A DNA stretch of 64,000 nt, from NCBI RefSeq assembly GCF_036014215.1, contig NZ_CP107921.1:124001-188000 (forward strand). Reading direction: 5' to 3'. Of this stretch, positions 6,613 through 16,389 are shown one piece after another. The notes under the pieces were generated by a model. It was given only the letters and a program-made list of their open reading frames with translations. It made no database searches and had not been told where the DNA came from. Position 1 is the stretch's first letter. Every line of letters starts with the position of its first letter. Source of the stretch: Streptomyces sp. NBC_00440. Lineage in GTDB: Bacteria > Actinomycetota > Actinomycetes > Streptomycetales > Streptomycetaceae. Both the position numbers and the translations under genes were made by a program.

Positions 6613-8199
6613 GTGGGTTCCGTTGCACAGAGCGAGTCCGGTCTGCCCATCCAGCCGCTCTACGACGGTTGGGCGCTGACGGGTTTCGACGCGGACGCCA
6701 AGCTGGGCGCCCCGGGAAAGTTCCCGTACACACGTGGTGTGTACCCGTCGATGTACACCGGCCGTCCGTGGACGATGCGGCAGTACGCCGGATTCGGCAC
6801 GGCGAAGGAGTCCAACGAGCGCTACCACCAACTCGTCGGCGCCGGAACGGGCGGCCTGAGCGTCGCCTTCGACCTGCCGACGCAGATGGGATACGACTCC
6901 GACGAGTCGATCGCCCGTGGCGAGGTGGGCAAGGTCGGCGTGGCCATCGATTCGATCGAGGACATGCGCACCCTGTTCCAGGGGCTGCCGCTGGACAAGG
7001 TGTCCACGTCGATGACGATCAACGCCCCCGCCTCGACACTGCTCCTGCTCTACCAACTGGTGGCGGCCGAGCAGGGCATCACCGGTGACCAGCTGACCGG
7101 CACCATCCAGAACGACGTACTCAAGGAGTACATCGCACGCGGCACGTACATCTTCCCGCCGCAGCAGTCCCTGCGTCTGATCAGCGACATCTTCGCCTAC
7201 TGCCACAAGGAGCTGCCCCGCTGGAACACGATCTCCATCTCGGGCTACCACATGGCCGAGGCCGGAGCCACGCCCGCGCAGGAGATCGCCTTCACGCTCG
7301 CCAACGCGAAGGAGTACGTGCGCGCCGCGCTCGCCGCGGGGCTGGACGTCGACGACTTCGCACCACGTCTGTCGTTCTTCTTCGTCGCCAGGACCACTCT
7401 GCTCGAAGAGATCGCGAAGTTCCGTGCCGCACGCCGCATCTGGGCCCGCATCATGCGCGAGGAGTTCAAGGCCAAGAACCCCAAGTCGCAGATGCTGCGT
7501 TTCCACACGCAGACCGCGGGGGTGCAGCTGACCGCACAGCAACCCGAGACCAACCTCGTACGGGTCGCCCTTCAGGGCCTCGGCGCGGTCCTCGGCGGCA
7601 CGCAGTCCCTGCACACCAACTCCTACGACGAGGCCATCGCCCTGCCCACGCAGAAGGCGGCGCGGCTCGCCCTGCGCACCCAGCAGGTCATCGCCTACGA
7701 GACCGATGTGGCCAAGACCGTCGACCCCTTCGCCGGTTCCTACGTCATGGAGTCGATGACGGACGACGTCGAGGCGGCGGCCCTTGAACTGATCCAAGCC
7801 GTCGAGGACCGCGGAGGCGCGGTGGCGGCGATCGAGCAGGGCTTCCAGAAGTCCGAGATCGAGAAGTCCGCGTACCGGATCGCGCTGGAGATCGACAACC
7901 AGGAACGCACGGTGGTCGGGGTCAACAAGTACGTCCTCGACGAGGAGGAGCCCTACGAGCCGCTACGGGTCGACCCCCAGATCGAGAGCGACCAGTGCGA
8001 ACGCCTCGCGGCCCTGCGCAAGGAACGCGACAACGACGCCGTCGAGCGGGCCCTGGAAGCGCTGCGCGCCGCTGCACGCGGCACCGACAACGTCCTGCCC
8101 CCGATGCGTGAGGCCCTGCGCCTGCGCGCCACGGTGGGTGAGGTCTCCCACGCCCTGCGCGACGTCTGGGGCGTCCACGTCCCGCACGACACCTTCTGA
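6613..8199 (+). CDS. Acyl-CoA mutase large subunit (methylmalonyl-CoA mutase type)
   Basis: 528 residues: the TIM-barrel substrate domain of B12-dependent acyl-CoA mutases without the C-terminal cobalamin domain, which is encoded by the separate gene at 10136. Substrate residues by alignment from memory: Tyr58 in RQYAGF and Arg176 in KEYIARGTY match Tyr89 and Arg207 of methylmalonyl-CoA mutase. Isobutyryl-CoA mutases have Phe and Gln there, and 2-hydroxyisobutyryl mutases differ at the Tyr region. Thr164/Gln166 (TIQND) and His213 (SGYH) are also present. It should isomerise methylmalonyl-CoA and succinyl-CoA using adenosylcobalamin. GTG start, with AGGAGG at 6601. First gene of the operon. 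An ethylmalonyl-CoA-type activity is not excluded. Confidence 0.93.
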   Translation: MGSVAQSESGLPIQPLYDGWALTGFDADAKLGAPGKFPYTRGVYPSMYTGRPWTMRQYAGFGTAKESNERYHQLVGAGTGGLSVAFDLPTQMGYDSDESIARGEVGKVGVAIDSIEDMRTLFQGLPLDKVSTSMTINAPASTLLLLYQLVAAEQGITGDQLTGTIQNDVLKEYIARGTYIFPPQQSLRLISDIFAYCHKELPRWNTISISGYHMAEAGATPAQEIAFTLANAKEYVRAALAAGLDVDDFAPRLSFFFVARTTLLEEIAKFRAARRIWARIMREEFKAKNPKSQMLRFHTQTAGVQLTAQQPETNLVRVALQGLGAVLGGTQSLHTNSYDEAIALPTQKAARLALRTQQVIAYETDVAKTVDPFAGSYVMESMTDDVEAAALELIQAVEDRGGAVAAIEQGFQKSEIEKSAYRIALEIDNQERTVVGVNKYVLDEEEPYEPLRVDPQIESDQCERLAALRKERDNDAVERALEALRAAARGTDNVLPPMREALRLRATVGEVSHALRDVWGVHVPHDTF

Positions 8200-8213
8200 C
8201 CAGTGAGCCCCAG

Positions 8214-9806
8214 GTGGAGCAACCAGTGAACGACATCAACACGCACACGACGGCAGGAAAGCTCGCGGACCTGCGACGCCGGATCGACGAGGCGTCGCAC
8301 GCCGGCTCCTCGCGGGCGGTGGAGAAGCAGCACGCGAAGGGCAAACTGACGGCGCGTGAGCGCATCGAACTGCTCCTGGACGAAGGCTCCTTCGTGGAGC
8401 TGGACGAGTTCGCACGGCACCGCTCCACCGCGTTCGGCCTGGAGAAGAACAAGCCGTACGGAGACGGAGTGGTGACCGGTTACGGCACCGTGGAGGGCCG
8501 CCCTGTCGCGGTGTTCTCGCAGGACTTCACGGTCTTCGGCGGAGCCCTCGGCGAGGTCTACGGCCAGAAGATCGTCAAGGTGATGGACTTCGCCCTCAGG
8601 ACGGGCTGCCCGGTCATCGGGATCAACGACTCCGGAGGCGCCCGCATCCAGGAGGGCGTGGCCGCGCTCGGTATGTACGGCGAGATCTTCCGCCGCAATA
8701 CGCATGCCTCCGGGGTCATCCCGCAGATCAGCCTCGTCGTGGGGCCCTGCGCGGGAGGCGCGGTGTACTCCCCCGCGATCACCGACTTCACGGTCATGGT
8801 CGACCGGACCTCGCACATGTTCATCACCGGACCCGACGTCATCAAGACCGTCACCGGTGAGGACGTCGACTTCGAGGAGCTGGGCGGAGCGCGCACCCAC
8901 AACACGGACTCCGGTGTGGCGCACTACATGGCGGGCGACGAGAAGGACGCCATCGAGTACGTCAAGACCCTGCTCTCCTACCTCCCCTCGAACAATCTGA
9001 GCGAGCCCCCCGCGTTCCCCGAGGAGGCGGACCTGGCCCGCACCTCGGAGGACGAGGAGCTGGACAGCCTGATCCCCGACAGCGCGAACCAGCCGTACAA
9101 CATGCACACGGTGATCGAGCACGTCCTGGACGATGCGGAGTTCTTCGAGACGCAGCCGCTGTTCGCGCCGAACGTCCTCACCGGTTTCGGCCGCGTCGAG
9201 GGACACCCGGTGGGCATCGTGGGGAACCAGCCGATGCAGTTCGCGGGCTGTCTGAACATCGACGCCTCCGAAAAAGCCGCACGCTTCGTGCGCACCTGCG
9301 ACGCGTTCAACGTCCCGGTCCTGACCTTCGTGGACGTGCCCGGCTTCCTCCCGGGTGTCGACCAGGAGTACGGCGGCATCATCCGGCGCGGCGCCAAGCT
9401 GATCTACGCGTACGCCGAGGCCACGGTCCCGCTCATCACGGTGATCACCCGCAAGGCGTTCGGCGGCGCGTACGACGTCATGGGCTCCAAGCACCTGGGC
9501 GCCGACCTGAACCTGGCCTGGCCCACCGCACAGATCGCGGTGATGGGCGCGCAGGGCGCGGTGAACATCCTGCACCGGCGCACCATCGCGGCCACCCCCG
9601 ACGCAGAGCTGGAAGCCACCCGCAGCCGCCTGATCCAGGAGTACGAGGAGACCCTCCTCAACCCCTACACGGCGGCCGAGCGCGGCTACATCGACGCGGT
9701 GATCATGCCGTCGGACACCCGCGCCCACATCGTGCGGGGCCTGCGTCAGCTCCGTACCAAGCGCGAGTCCCTGCCGCCCAAGAAGCACGGCAACATCCCG
9801 CTGTAG
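8214..9806 (+). CDS. pccB: Propionyl-CoA-type carboxylase beta subunit (carboxyltransferase)
   Basis: 530 residues with the two crotonase-like halves of acyl-CoA carboxylase carboxyltransferases ([24 protein letters not shown] at the N-terminus; oxyanion-hole [10 protein letters not shown] and [11 protein letters not shown]). The aspartate in GGAYDVM is about residue 421. It corresponds to the position (Asp422 in Streptomyces PccB) known to favour propionyl-CoA, so propionyl-CoA to methylmalonyl-CoA is the likely step. A GTG at 8226 is an alternative start behind GGTGGAG, but the 8214 start matches family length. It lies 14 bases after the mutase gene. Confidence 0.93.
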   Translation: MEQPVNDINTHTTAGKLADLRRRIDEASHAGSSRAVEKQHAKGKLTARERIELLLDEGSFVELDEFARHRSTAFGLEKNKPYGDGVVTGYGTVEGRPVAVFSQDFTVFGGALGEVYGQKIVKVMDFALRTGCPVIGINDSGGARIQEGVAALGMYGEIFRRNTHASGVIPQISLVVGPCAGGAVYSPAITDFTVMVDRTSHMFITGPDVIKTVTGEDVDFEELGGARTHNTDSGVAHYMAGDEKDAIEYVKTLLSYLPSNNLSEPPAFPEEADLARTSEDEELDSLIPDSANQPYNMHTVIEHVLDDAEFFETQPLFAPNVLTGFGRVEGHPVGIVGNQPMQFAGCLNIDASEKAARFVRTCDAFNVPVLTFVDVPGFLPGVDQEYGGIIRRGAKLIYAYAEATVPLITVITRKAFGGAYDVMGSKHLGADLNLAWPTAQIAVMGAQGAVNILHRRTIAATPDAELEATRSRLIQEYEETLLNPYTAAERGYIDAVIMPSDTRAHIVRGLRQLRTKRESLPPKKHGNIPL

Positions 9807-9837
9807 CCCGGGACTCAGCCGGTGAAAGGACCGACCC

Positions 9838-10041
9838 ATGATGATCAAGGTCGTACGGGGAAACCCGACCCCGGAGGAACTGGCCGCCGCACTGGCGGTG
9901 GTCCGGGCCCGCGCCGCGGCGGCAGTCGCCACACCCGGCACACCGCCGCGCGCCCGCGACGCCTGGGCCGACCCCGCGCGCATCAACTCCCTGCCCCAGC
10001 AAGGGCCCTCGGCCTGGGCACGTACCTACTGGCCGCGCTGA
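9838..10041 (+). CDS. Acyl-CoA carboxylase epsilon subunit
   Basis: 67 residues: MIKVVRGNPTPEELAAALAVV, then a variable linker and the C-terminal SAWARTYWPR. This is the standard AccE/PccE pattern. In actinomycetes this small protein stabilises and activates the alpha-beta carboxylase complex. A second ATG at 9841 is an alternative start. GAAAGGA precedes the start. It lies between the beta subunit and the mutase small subunit. Confidence 0.93.
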   Translation: MMIKVVRGNPTPEELAAALAVVRARAAAAVATPGTPPRARDAWADPARINSLPQQGPSAWARTYWPR

Positions 10042-10135
10042 ACAGCTCCACCAGCTCGTCGACAGGACAACTCACCGTGTCGTCACAGGCCGTCGCCCCT
10101 CCTCCCACCCCACTGACCACCCGATCGGAGAAGTC

Positions 10136-10609
10136 ATGAACACCGTGCAAGAGGGGGCGCACCGTGCCGGCCACGCGCCGCCCCCGCGTGCTCGCGTGGT
10201 GATCGCCAAGCCCGGCCTCGACGGCCACGACCGTGGCGCCAAGGTCATCGCCAGGGCCCTGCGTGACGCGGGCTACGAGGTGATCTACACCGGCCTGCAC
10301 CAGACGCCGGAACAGATCGCCGCGACCGTGATCGCCGAGGACGCCCCCGTACTCGGGCTCTCCGTACTCTCGGGCGCCCACCTGACGATCATGCGGAAAC
10401 TGATCCGGCTTCTCGCCGAAGAGGATGCCGACGACGTCCGTATCCTTGTCGGCGGCATCATTCCCGCCGCCGACATCGCCGCCCTGGAGGCACTGGGAGT
10501 CGACGCGGTCTTCACCCCCGGCGCGGGCATCGGCGGAATCGTCGAGACCGTCGACCGCCTCCTCAGCACCACCCACACCACGGACCCTGCGCTGGAGCCG
10601 GCATGTTGA
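10136..10609 (+). CDS. Acyl-CoA mutase small subunit (B12-binding)
   Basis: 157 residues. Seen: [23 protein letters not shown], containing the DxHxxG signature whose histidine ligates cobalt base-off. GLSVLSGAH and LVGGIIP loops for the nucleotide tail follow. It pairs with the large subunit at 6613 to form a heteromeric mutase, as in isobutyryl-CoA and split methylmalonyl-CoA mutases. GGAGAAG precedes the ATG. Its 3' end overlaps the next start by 7 bases. The interposition of two carboxylase genes between the mutase subunits implies balanced expression of both enzymes. Confidence 0.93.
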   Translation: MNTVQEGAHRAGHAPPPRARVVIAKPGLDGHDRGAKVIARALRDAGYEVIYTGLHQTPEQIAATVIAEDAPVLGLSVLSGAHLTIMRKLIRLLAEEDADDVRILVGGIIPAADIAALEALGVDAVFTPGAGIGGIVETVDRLLSTTHTTDPALEPAC

Positions 10610-12360
10610 AGAAAGTACTCATCGCCAACCGTGGCGAGATCGCTGTCCGTGTCGCACGGGCCTGCCGGGACGCCGGGATCACGAGCGTAGCCGTCTACGC
10701 CGAGCCGGACCGGGACGCACCGCACGTACGCGCGGCCGACGAGGCGTTCGCCCTGGGCGGTGACACCCCGGGCACCAGCTACCTGGACATGGGCAAGGTC
10801 CTGCAGGCCGCGAAGGACTCGGGCGCCGACGCCATCCACCCCGGATACGGCTTCCTCTCCGAGAACGCCGAATTCGCCCAGGCCGTCCTCGACGCGGACC
10901 TCACCTGGATCGGCCCCCCGCCCCAGGCCATCCGCGACCTCGGCGACAAGGTCGCCGCCCGCCACATCGCACAACGCGCCGGCGCACCGCTGGTCGCCGG
11001 CACCCCGGACCCGGTCGAAGGCTCCGCCGAAGTCGTGGCGTTCGCCCAGGAGAACGGGCTGCCGATCGCGATCAAGGCGGCCTTCGGCGGCGGCGGGCGC
11101 GGCCTGAAGGTCGCCCGCACCCTCGAAGAGATCCCCGAGCTCTACGACTCCGCCGTACGCGAGGCCGTCGCCGCGTTCGGGCGCGGTGAGTGTTTCGTCG
11201 AGCGCTACCTCGACAAGCCCCGGCACGTGGAGACCCAGTGCCTGGCCGACCAGCACGGCAACGTCGTCGTCGTCTCCACCCGTGACTGCTCCCTCCAGCG
11301 CCGCCACCAGAAACTCGTCGAGGAAGCCCCCGCCCCGTTCCTGAGCCAGGCGCAGAACGCCGAGCTGTACGCGGCGTCCAAGGCGATCCTCAAGGAGGCC
11401 GGTTACGTCGGCGCGGGCACCGTGGAGTTCCTGGTCGGCGTCGACGGCACGATCTCCTTCCTGGAGGTCAACACCCGCCTCCAGGTCGAGCACCCCGTCA
11501 CCGAAGAGGTCTCCGGTATCGACCTGGTCCGTGAGATGTTCCGTATCGCCGACGGCGAGGAACTCGGCTACGACGACCCGAAGCTGCGCGGTCACTCCTT
11601 CGAGTTCCGTATCAACGGCGAAGACCCCGGCCGCGGGTTCCTGCCCGCCCCCGGCACCGTCACCACCTTCGCCCCGCCGACCGGCCCCGGTGTCCGCCTC
11701 GACGCGGGCGTCGAGTCCGGCTCGGTGATCGGCCCCGCCTGGGACTCCCTCCTCGCCAAGCTCATCGTCACCGGCGCCACCCGCCAGCAGGCCCTCCAGC
11801 GCGCCGCCCGCGCCCTGGAGGAGTTCACCGTCGAGGGCATGGCCACCGCCATCCCCTTCCACCGCGCCGTCGTCGCCGACCCCGCCTTCACCTCCGACCC
11901 GTTCCGCATCCACACCCGGTGGATCGAGACCGAGTTCGTCAACGAGATCCCGCCCTTCGCCCCCGCCGGCGGCGACACGGACGAGGACGAAGCAGGACGC
12001 GAGACGATCGTCGTCGAGGTCGGCGGCAAACGCCTGGAAGTCTCCCTGCCCTCCTCGCTGGGCATGACCCTGGCCCGCACCGGTCTGGCCGCGGGCGCCA
12101 AGCCCAAGCGCAGGGCCGCGAAGAAAGCCGGCTCCGCCGCTTCCGGCGACTCCCTCGCCTCCCCCATGCAGGGCACCATCGTCAAGGTCGCCGTCGAAGA
12201 GGGCCAGGAAGTCAAGGAAGGCGACCTCGTCGTCGTCCTCGAAGCGATGAAGATGGAACAGCCCCTCAACGCCCACCGCTCCGGCACCATCAAGAGCCTC
12301 ACCGCCGAGATCGGCGCCTCCGTCTCCTCCGGCGCCACGATCTGCGAAATCAAGGACTGA
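10603..12360 (+). CDS. Acyl-CoA carboxylase alpha subunit (biotin carboxylase + BCCP)
   Basis: 585 residues. The N-terminal biotin carboxylase has [18 protein letters not shown], the ATP-grasp loop [15 protein letters not shown], and the [16 protein letters not shown] active site seen here as [16 protein letters not shown]. The C-terminal BCCP carries the biotinylated lysine in EAMKMEQP, about 40 residues from the end. It carboxylates biotin with ATP and bicarbonate for the pccB-type subunit. Last gene of the operon; its start overlaps the mutase small-subunit stop. A long stem-loop at 12391-12440 follows. Confidence 0.94.
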   Translation: MLKKVLIANRGEIAVRVARACRDAGITSVAVYAEPDRDAPHVRAADEAFALGGDTPGTSYLDMGKVLQAAKDSGADAIHPGYGFLSENAEFAQAVLDADLTWIGPPPQAIRDLGDKVAARHIAQRAGAPLVAGTPDPVEGSAEVVAFAQENGLPIAIKAAFGGGGRGLKVARTLEEIPELYDSAVREAVAAFGRGECFVERYLDKPRHVETQCLADQHGNVVVVSTRDCSLQRRHQKLVEEAPAPFLSQAQNAELYAASKAILKEAGYVGAGTVEFLVGVDGTISFLEVNTRLQVEHPVTEEVSGIDLVREMFRIADGEELGYDDPKLRGHSFEFRINGEDPGRGFLPAPGTVTTFAPPTGPGVRLDAGVESGSVIGPAWDSLLAKLIVTGATRQQALQRAARALEEFTVEGMATAIPFHRAVVADPAFTSDPFRIHTRWIETEFVNEIPPFAPAGGDTDEDEAGRETIVVEVGGKRLEVSLPSSLGMTLARTGLAAGAKPKRRAAKKAGSAASGDSLASPMQGTIVKVAVEEGQEVKEGDLVVVLEAMKMEQPLNAHRSGTIKSLTAEIGASVSSGATICEIKD

Positions 12361-12390
12361 CCGGCGGAGTTCGGGTTCGTCGACAAACGC

Positions 12391-12440
12391 TGTCCTCAAC
12401 CTGCTCGCAGGCAGCGGTGCCTCCGGTCAGGTTGAGGACA
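12391..12440 (+). terminator. Stem-loop after the mutase/carboxylase operon
   Basis: TGTCCTCAACCTG (12391-12403) and its exact complement CAGGTTGAGGACA (12428-12440) form a 13-bp stem around a 24-base loop, 30 bases after the alpha-subunit stop. There is no U-tract, as is usual in Streptomyces. Confidence 0.65.
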
Positions 12441-12477
12441 CACCCCTGGACGCCCCTCAAACGCCGCCCTCTCCGGC

Positions 12478-12537
12478 CTGTGCTTGTCTGGGCCTGCGTG
12501 TGCTTGTCCGGGCCGGCGTGTGCTTGTCTGGGCTGAT
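12478..12537 (+). repeat. Three 20-base tandem repeats
   Basis: The unit TGTGCTTGTCYGGGCCKGCG is repeated three times in a row, the last copy degenerating into the ATG of the next gene at 12536. The repeats occupy the 5' leader of the SagB-type gene. Confidence 0.7.
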
Positions 12538-13180
12538 GACACAGCGGGAAGTGCCTCTGAAGCCTGTTCGGGTTACGCCTCCGATTGACGGTCTCGGATC
12601 CTTGCTGATGCAGCGACGCAGCACACGCAGCTTCGCGGCCCGGCCCCTGAGCATCGCTCAGGTCGCCCTCATGGTGTGGGCGGCGCAGGGGCAGACCACC
12701 GGTGAGCGCCGCTCATGCCCGTCGGCGCACGCGTTGTATCCACTGACACTGACCGTGGTCGCGGGCAACGTCGACGGTCTCGCCGCCGGGGCTTACCGGT
12801 ACGACGCCGAGCGCGATGTGCTGACTCTGATCGCCGACGGCGACCACCGTGACCGGGTGGCCGGCACCACGCTCGCCGACCACGCCTGGCTACGGCGGGC
12901 GGCGGCACTGCTCCTGCTCAGCGGTGACCTGGAGGCGGCTGCGCAGCATTTCGCCGATCAGCCGCCGGTGGGACGGCGGGGCGCGCGGTACGTATGGCTG
13001 GAGGCCGGGCACGCCGGCCAGAACATCTACCTCCAGGCCGCCGAGGCCGGCCTGGGGGCTGTGCTCGTCGCCGGGTTCGACGACGACCGGCTCCTCGGCC
13101 TCACCCCTGCGATCGTCCCGTCCGGTCAGCACCCACTGGCACTGCTCGGCGTCGGCCATCCAGCCGATCTGCAGAGCTGA
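12536..13180 (+). CDS. SagB-type nitroreductase-fold dehydrogenase
   Basis: 214 residues of the FMN-dependent SagB/ThcOx family: RRSTRSFAARPLSIAQVALMVWAAQG at the start (FMN phosphate contact), YPLTLTVVAGNVDGLAAGAYRYDAE, and the C-terminal EAGHAGQNIYLQAAEAGLGAVLVAGF. Members oxidise azolines in RiPP clusters or reduce small molecules. No cyclodehydratase (YcaO) or precursor peptide is nearby, so a stand-alone reductase/oxidase is more likely. The upstream in-frame ATG at 12500 lies inside tandem repeats, so 12536 is preferred. Confidence 0.85.
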   Translation: MTQREVPLKPVRVTPPIDGLGSLLMQRRSTRSFAARPLSIAQVALMVWAAQGQTTGERRSCPSAHALYPLTLTVVAGNVDGLAAGAYRYDAERDVLTLIADGDHRDRVAGTTLADHAWLRRAAALLLLSGDLEAAAQHFADQPPVGRRGARYVWLEAGHAGQNIYLQAAEAGLGAVLVAGFDDDRLLGLTPAIVPSGQHPLALLGVGHPADLQS

Positions 13181-13390
13181 ATCGCCTCCCCGGCGGACGG
13201 CGACGCCGGCGCCATCAAGCCCGGGTCCGAGCCCTGCGGGCGGGGTACGAGGTGCGGCGCACCCCACGCCCCTTGCTCCATCCGCCGATTCCTGTGACCT
13301 GTCCTGACCGGAAACGTTGCCTTTACTGAAGTGAGGCGCTTTGGGACGGTGAAGGCCAGTGCGGCACCGCAGAGATGGGAAGCAAAGGGC

Positions 13391-14569
13391 ATGGACGTCG
13401 AAACGCTCCGCCAGGACACCCCGGGCACCGCGAACCGGATCCACCTCAACAACGCGGGCGCGGGTCTGCTGTCGCGGCAGACGCTCAGGGCCGTCACCTC
13501 CCACCTGGAGCTGGAAGCGGCGATCGGCGGCTACGAGGCCGCGGGACAGGAACGGGACCGCATCGACTCCACCTATGGGCACATTGCCCGGCTGGTGGGC
13601 GGCCGGGCGGACGAGATCGCGCTCTCCGACAACTCCACCCATGCCTGGAACACCGCGTTCTACTCCATGACGTTCAAGCCGGGTGACCGCATACTGACGG
13701 GCCGGGCCGAGTACGGCAGCAATGTCCTCGCCTATCTTCAGACGGCCCGGCGCACCGGAGCCGAGGTCGTCGTCGTTCCCAACGACGAGTCCGGCCAGCT
13801 CGACACCACCGCCCTGGCGAACCTGATCGACGACCGCACCAAGCTGGTGGGCATCACCCATGTCCCCACCAGCGGCGGCCTGGTCAACCCGGCTGCCGAG
13901 ATCGGACGCATCACCCGCGCGGCCGGCGTGCCCTTCCTCCTCGACGCCACCCAGTCCGTGGGCCAGTTCCCCGTGGACGTCGCCGAGCTCGGCTGCGACA
14001 TGCTCACCGCCACCGGCCGCAAGTTCCTGCGCGGCCCGCGCGGCACGGGCTTCCTGTGGGTGCGCCCCGAGGCACTCGCCTACCTGGAGCCGCGCGTGAT
14101 CGAGATCGCCGCTGCCACCTGGGACGGCAAGCGCAGCTTCACCTGGAACGACGGCGCGCGGCGTTTCGAGACCTGGGAGGTCAGCTACGCCAACGTCCTG
14201 GGGCTGAGCGCCGCCGTCCAGCAGTGCCTGGACATCGGCATGGACGAGATCGGCCGGCGCACTCTCGCCCTCGGCACCTACCTGCGCGACAAGTTGGACG
14301 CCGTACCCGCCGTCACCACCTACGACCTCGGCCGGCGGCGGTGCGCGATCGTGACCTGCAAGGCCGAGAACATGACGACGGCCGATGTCGCGGCCGCCCT
14401 GGCCGGGCACGGCATCAACGTCAGCACCACCGATCCGGTGCAGACCCAGTTCGACGCCGAGGACCGGGATGTCCACCCGCTGGTACGCCTCTCGCCGCAC
14501 TACTACAACACCGAGGCCGAGATCGACCGCGCCGTCGAAGTCCTCACCGAACTCACCTCAGGTTGCTAA
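13391..14569 (+). CDS. Class V aminotransferase family PLP enzyme
   Basis: 392 residues from ATG 13391. The cysteine-desulfurase/isopenicillin-N-epimerase fold shows IHLNNAGAGLLSRQT at the N-terminus, THVPTSGGLVNPAAEIG, FLLDATQSVGQFPVDVAELGCD (PLP-ring Asp) and the Schiff-base lysine in TATGRKFLRGPRGTGFL. No mobile catalytic cysteine loop like that of IscS/SufS was seen, so a lyase, epimerase or transaminase role is more likely than sulfur transfer. A weak hairpin at 14593-14610 follows. No pathway partner is adjacent. Confidence 0.88.
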   Translation: MDVETLRQDTPGTANRIHLNNAGAGLLSRQTLRAVTSHLELEAAIGGYEAAGQERDRIDSTYGHIARLVGGRADEIALSDNSTHAWNTAFYSMTFKPGDRILTGRAEYGSNVLAYLQTARRTGAEVVVVPNDESGQLDTTALANLIDDRTKLVGITHVPTSGGLVNPAAEIGRITRAAGVPFLLDATQSVGQFPVDVAELGCDMLTATGRKFLRGPRGTGFLWVRPEALAYLEPRVIEIAAATWDGKRSFTWNDGARRFETWEVSYANVLGLSAAVQQCLDIGMDEIGRRTLALGTYLRDKLDAVPAVTTYDLGRRRCAIVTCKAENMTTADVAAALAGHGINVSTTDPVQTQFDAEDRDVHPLVRLSPHYYNTEAEIDRAVEVLTELTSGC

Positions 14570-14592
14570 CCACTTGCGCACGGCGGGTCGGG

Positions 14593-14610
14593 TCGGACGA
14601 CCCCGTCCGA
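14593..14610 (+). terminator. Short hairpin after the aminotransferase gene
   Basis: TCGGAC-GACCCC-GTCCGA forms a 6-bp stem with a 6-base loop, 24 bases after the stop codon. Confidence 0.35.
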
Positions 14611-14748
14611 GGCGCCGCAGCTGGTTCCGGACGCGCGCCATACCGGCAGCCGCGCCGACCTCCACCACGTGTTCCTGCACTTGGCGTGCCGCCTCATCTG
14701 TCTCCACCGAGCAGGCACCGTCCCGAAAGGATCAGTAGGGTCGACGGT

Positions 14749-15387
14749 GTGCACGATGTGCGAGTGGTATTGATCGGCGGGACGTCGAACGTCGGGAAGT
14801 CCACCATTGCCGAAGCGGTGGCGGGGAAGCTCGGGTTCGAGTGCCTGACCACCGACGGGTTGGCCCGGCACCCCGGGCGGCCCTGGAGGACCCCGGAGTG
14901 GGAGGTGCCGGCACACGTCGCCGAGCACTACGGATCACTCACAGTCGACCAACTGATCACGTCCGTTCTGAGCCACTACGACCGGCTGTGGCCCCGCATC
15001 GAAGAGCTGATCGCCGCCCACACGACTGAAGGTCGCAGCAACACGGGCCTTGTCCTGGAGGGGTCGGCACTCTGGCCCGTCCGCGTCGCGAGGCTCCAGG
15101 TCCCGTACACGGCCGCCGTGTGGCTCACCGCGGACGACGCCGTATTACGCACCCGTGTTCACGTAGCGGGCCGCTATGAAGCAGCTACATACGAGGAACG
15201 GCACCTGATGGACAAGTTCCTGTCCCGCACGGAGCGCTACCAGGCACTCATGATCGATGCCATCGACAGGTTGGGCCTGGATCGCATCGACGCGAGTGGC
15301 GGACGGTCCATTACAGAGCTGGCTGACACGGTGCTCGAAGCAGCCAACGCGCAGAACACGGTGGGGCGGTCATCCGCCGGCCGGTGA
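14749..15387 (+). CDS. P-loop ATPase/kinase-like protein
   Basis: About 212 residues from GTG 14749. A Walker A motif GGTSNVGKST follows the first strand VRVVLIG. Further on are LVLEGSALWP (a Walker B-like strand), AVWLTADDAVLRTRV and a kinase-lid-like region RYEAATYEERHLMDKFLSRTERY. This pattern resembles small-molecule kinases of the 2-phosphoglycerate-kinase/zeta-toxin/chloramphenicol-phosphotransferase group. The substrate is unknown. No antitoxin-like partner is next to it. Confidence 0.75.
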   Translation: MHDVRVVLIGGTSNVGKSTIAEAVAGKLGFECLTTDGLARHPGRPWRTPEWEVPAHVAEHYGSLTVDQLITSVLSHYDRLWPRIEELIAAHTTEGRSNTGLVLEGSALWPVRVARLQVPYTAAVWLTADDAVLRTRVHVAGRYEAATYEERHLMDKFLSRTERYQALMIDAIDRLGLDRIDASGGRSITELADTVLEAANAQNTVGRSSAGR

Positions 15388-15456
15388 CCAGTGTGGCCCT
15401 CGCCTACGCCGGATTCCGACGCCAAGCCCGTCAGCAGTTCGTCTTGAAACGATCAG

Positions 15457-15620
15457 TCAGTCGAGATACTGGGCCTCCCCGTTGCCGAGCGACCAATCTG
15501 CATCGGTGTTCTCGGTCAGTACGATGAACACGTTGCGGGGTTCCGTCTCTGCGTATTCCTGGGCGAGTTCGGCGATACGACGGTACAGCGCCTGCTTCTG
15601 CTCGGCAGGCCGACCTGCCC
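15457..15620 (-). pseudogene. 4-oxalocrotonate tautomerase-like C-terminal fragment
   Basis: The frame reads RVGAGRPAEQKQALYRRIAELAQEY, then NVFIVLTENTDADWSLGNGEAQYLD and a stop. This is a tautomerase-superfamily subunit lacking its first strand and the catalytic Pro1. It abuts the stop of the CGNR gene (15627) without a start codon of its own, so it is probably a decayed gene whose 5' end was replaced. Confidence 0.6.
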
Positions 15621-15626
15621 CGACTC

Positions 15627-16247
15627 TCAGTCGGTGGTCTTGCGGTGGCGCTGGTAATGGCGGGCGGAGCGGGCGCGGTTGCCGCAGCCTGCGGAGCACC
15701 ACTCCCGGCGGGGGTGGTTCTTGAGGAAGTACAGGACGCACCCCGGCGCCAGGCACGCGCGCAGTTGATGGCGGGAATCCCGGCCGAAGAGCGCGACGGC
15801 TTCCTCGGCGATGGCGGAGACGGCGGCAGAGGCCGTCTGCCCGCCGGTGCGGGTATGGCGCGAGGGCTCCTGGCCAGGCGTCCAGGACAATGCGGACCAG
15901 TGAGGTGTATCGCCGGCGGCCCCGTTGAGCACGGTGACGGCCGCCTGCAACTCGCGGGGGTCGGACACGGCCGTCGGGCGTGGATCCCCGGTGGCCTCAG
16001 CGGCCAGCCTGCGCAGCGCGCCTCGCAGGCTGATCAGTCGGTCGCCGAGGCGGTCGAGGTCGGACGTGGCGAGGGTGTCGAGATCCCCCGGGGCCATCAG
16101 ATCCGTCCGGGAAGCGACGGCGTGCAGCCAGGCCCGGGTGCCGCCGGGATCCCGCAGCGCGTCGTGCACGCCGTCCCGGTCCGCCCAGATCGTGTTCATC
16201 AACTCCACGGGAAGCGGCTCGCCCAGCAGCGGTGCCTTCGTATCCAT
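15627..16247 (-). CDS. CGNR zinc-finger transcriptional regulator (ABATE domain)
   Basis: 206 residues. The N-terminal ABATE-type domain starts with ELMNTIWADRDGVHDALRDP. The C-terminal CGNR treble-clef reads RACLAPGCVLYFLKNHPRREWCSAGCGNRARSARHYQRHR, with the four zinc cysteines and the CGNR tetrad. This family acts as stress-linked DNA-binding regulators. It is divergent from the PPOX/NTF2/hydrolase operon, and the shared intergenic region contains two copies of CTAACGGTT that could be its sites (inference). Confidence 0.9.
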   Translation of the reverse strand: MDTKAPLLGEPLPVELMNTIWADRDGVHDALRDPGGTRAWLHAVASRTDLMAPGDLDTLATSDLDRLGDRLISLRGALRRLAAEATGDPRPTAVSDPRELQAAVTVLNGAAGDTPHWSALSWTPGQEPSRHTRTGGQTASAAVSAIAEEAVALFGRDSRHQLRACLAPGCVLYFLKNHPRREWCSAGCGNRARSARHYQRHRKTTD

Positions 16248-16268
16248 GACGTCGAGGCTACCGCACTT

Positions 16269-16337
16269 CTAACGGTTGAAGCGTGCCCCATCCGTTTGAC
16301 ATGGGGGGTTGTCAGTGTCATCGTTTTCCTAACGGTT
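16269..16337. promoter_or_regulatory. Repeated CTAACGGTT in divergent promoter region
   Basis: CTAACGGTT occurs at 16269-16277 and 16329-16337, 60 bases apart and on the same face, between the CGNR regulator gene and the PPOX operon. Candidate binding sites for the CGNR protein. Confidence 0.45.
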
Positions 16338-16389
16338 ACTAGCGCGCTCAAGCGTTGGAAATCCGAGTCGTCGAAGGAGGCCTGCTCTC

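Noticed and set aside
7953..9986. 677-codon minus-strand frame opposite the carboxylase genes
   Set aside because: A shadow of pccB and the mutase caused by third-position GC; its protein is low-complexity and lacks motifs.
12536..13180. SagB-type gene as part of a thiazole/oxazole RiPP cluster
   Set aside because: No YcaO cyclodehydratase, E1-like partner or precursor peptide is visible within several kilobases.
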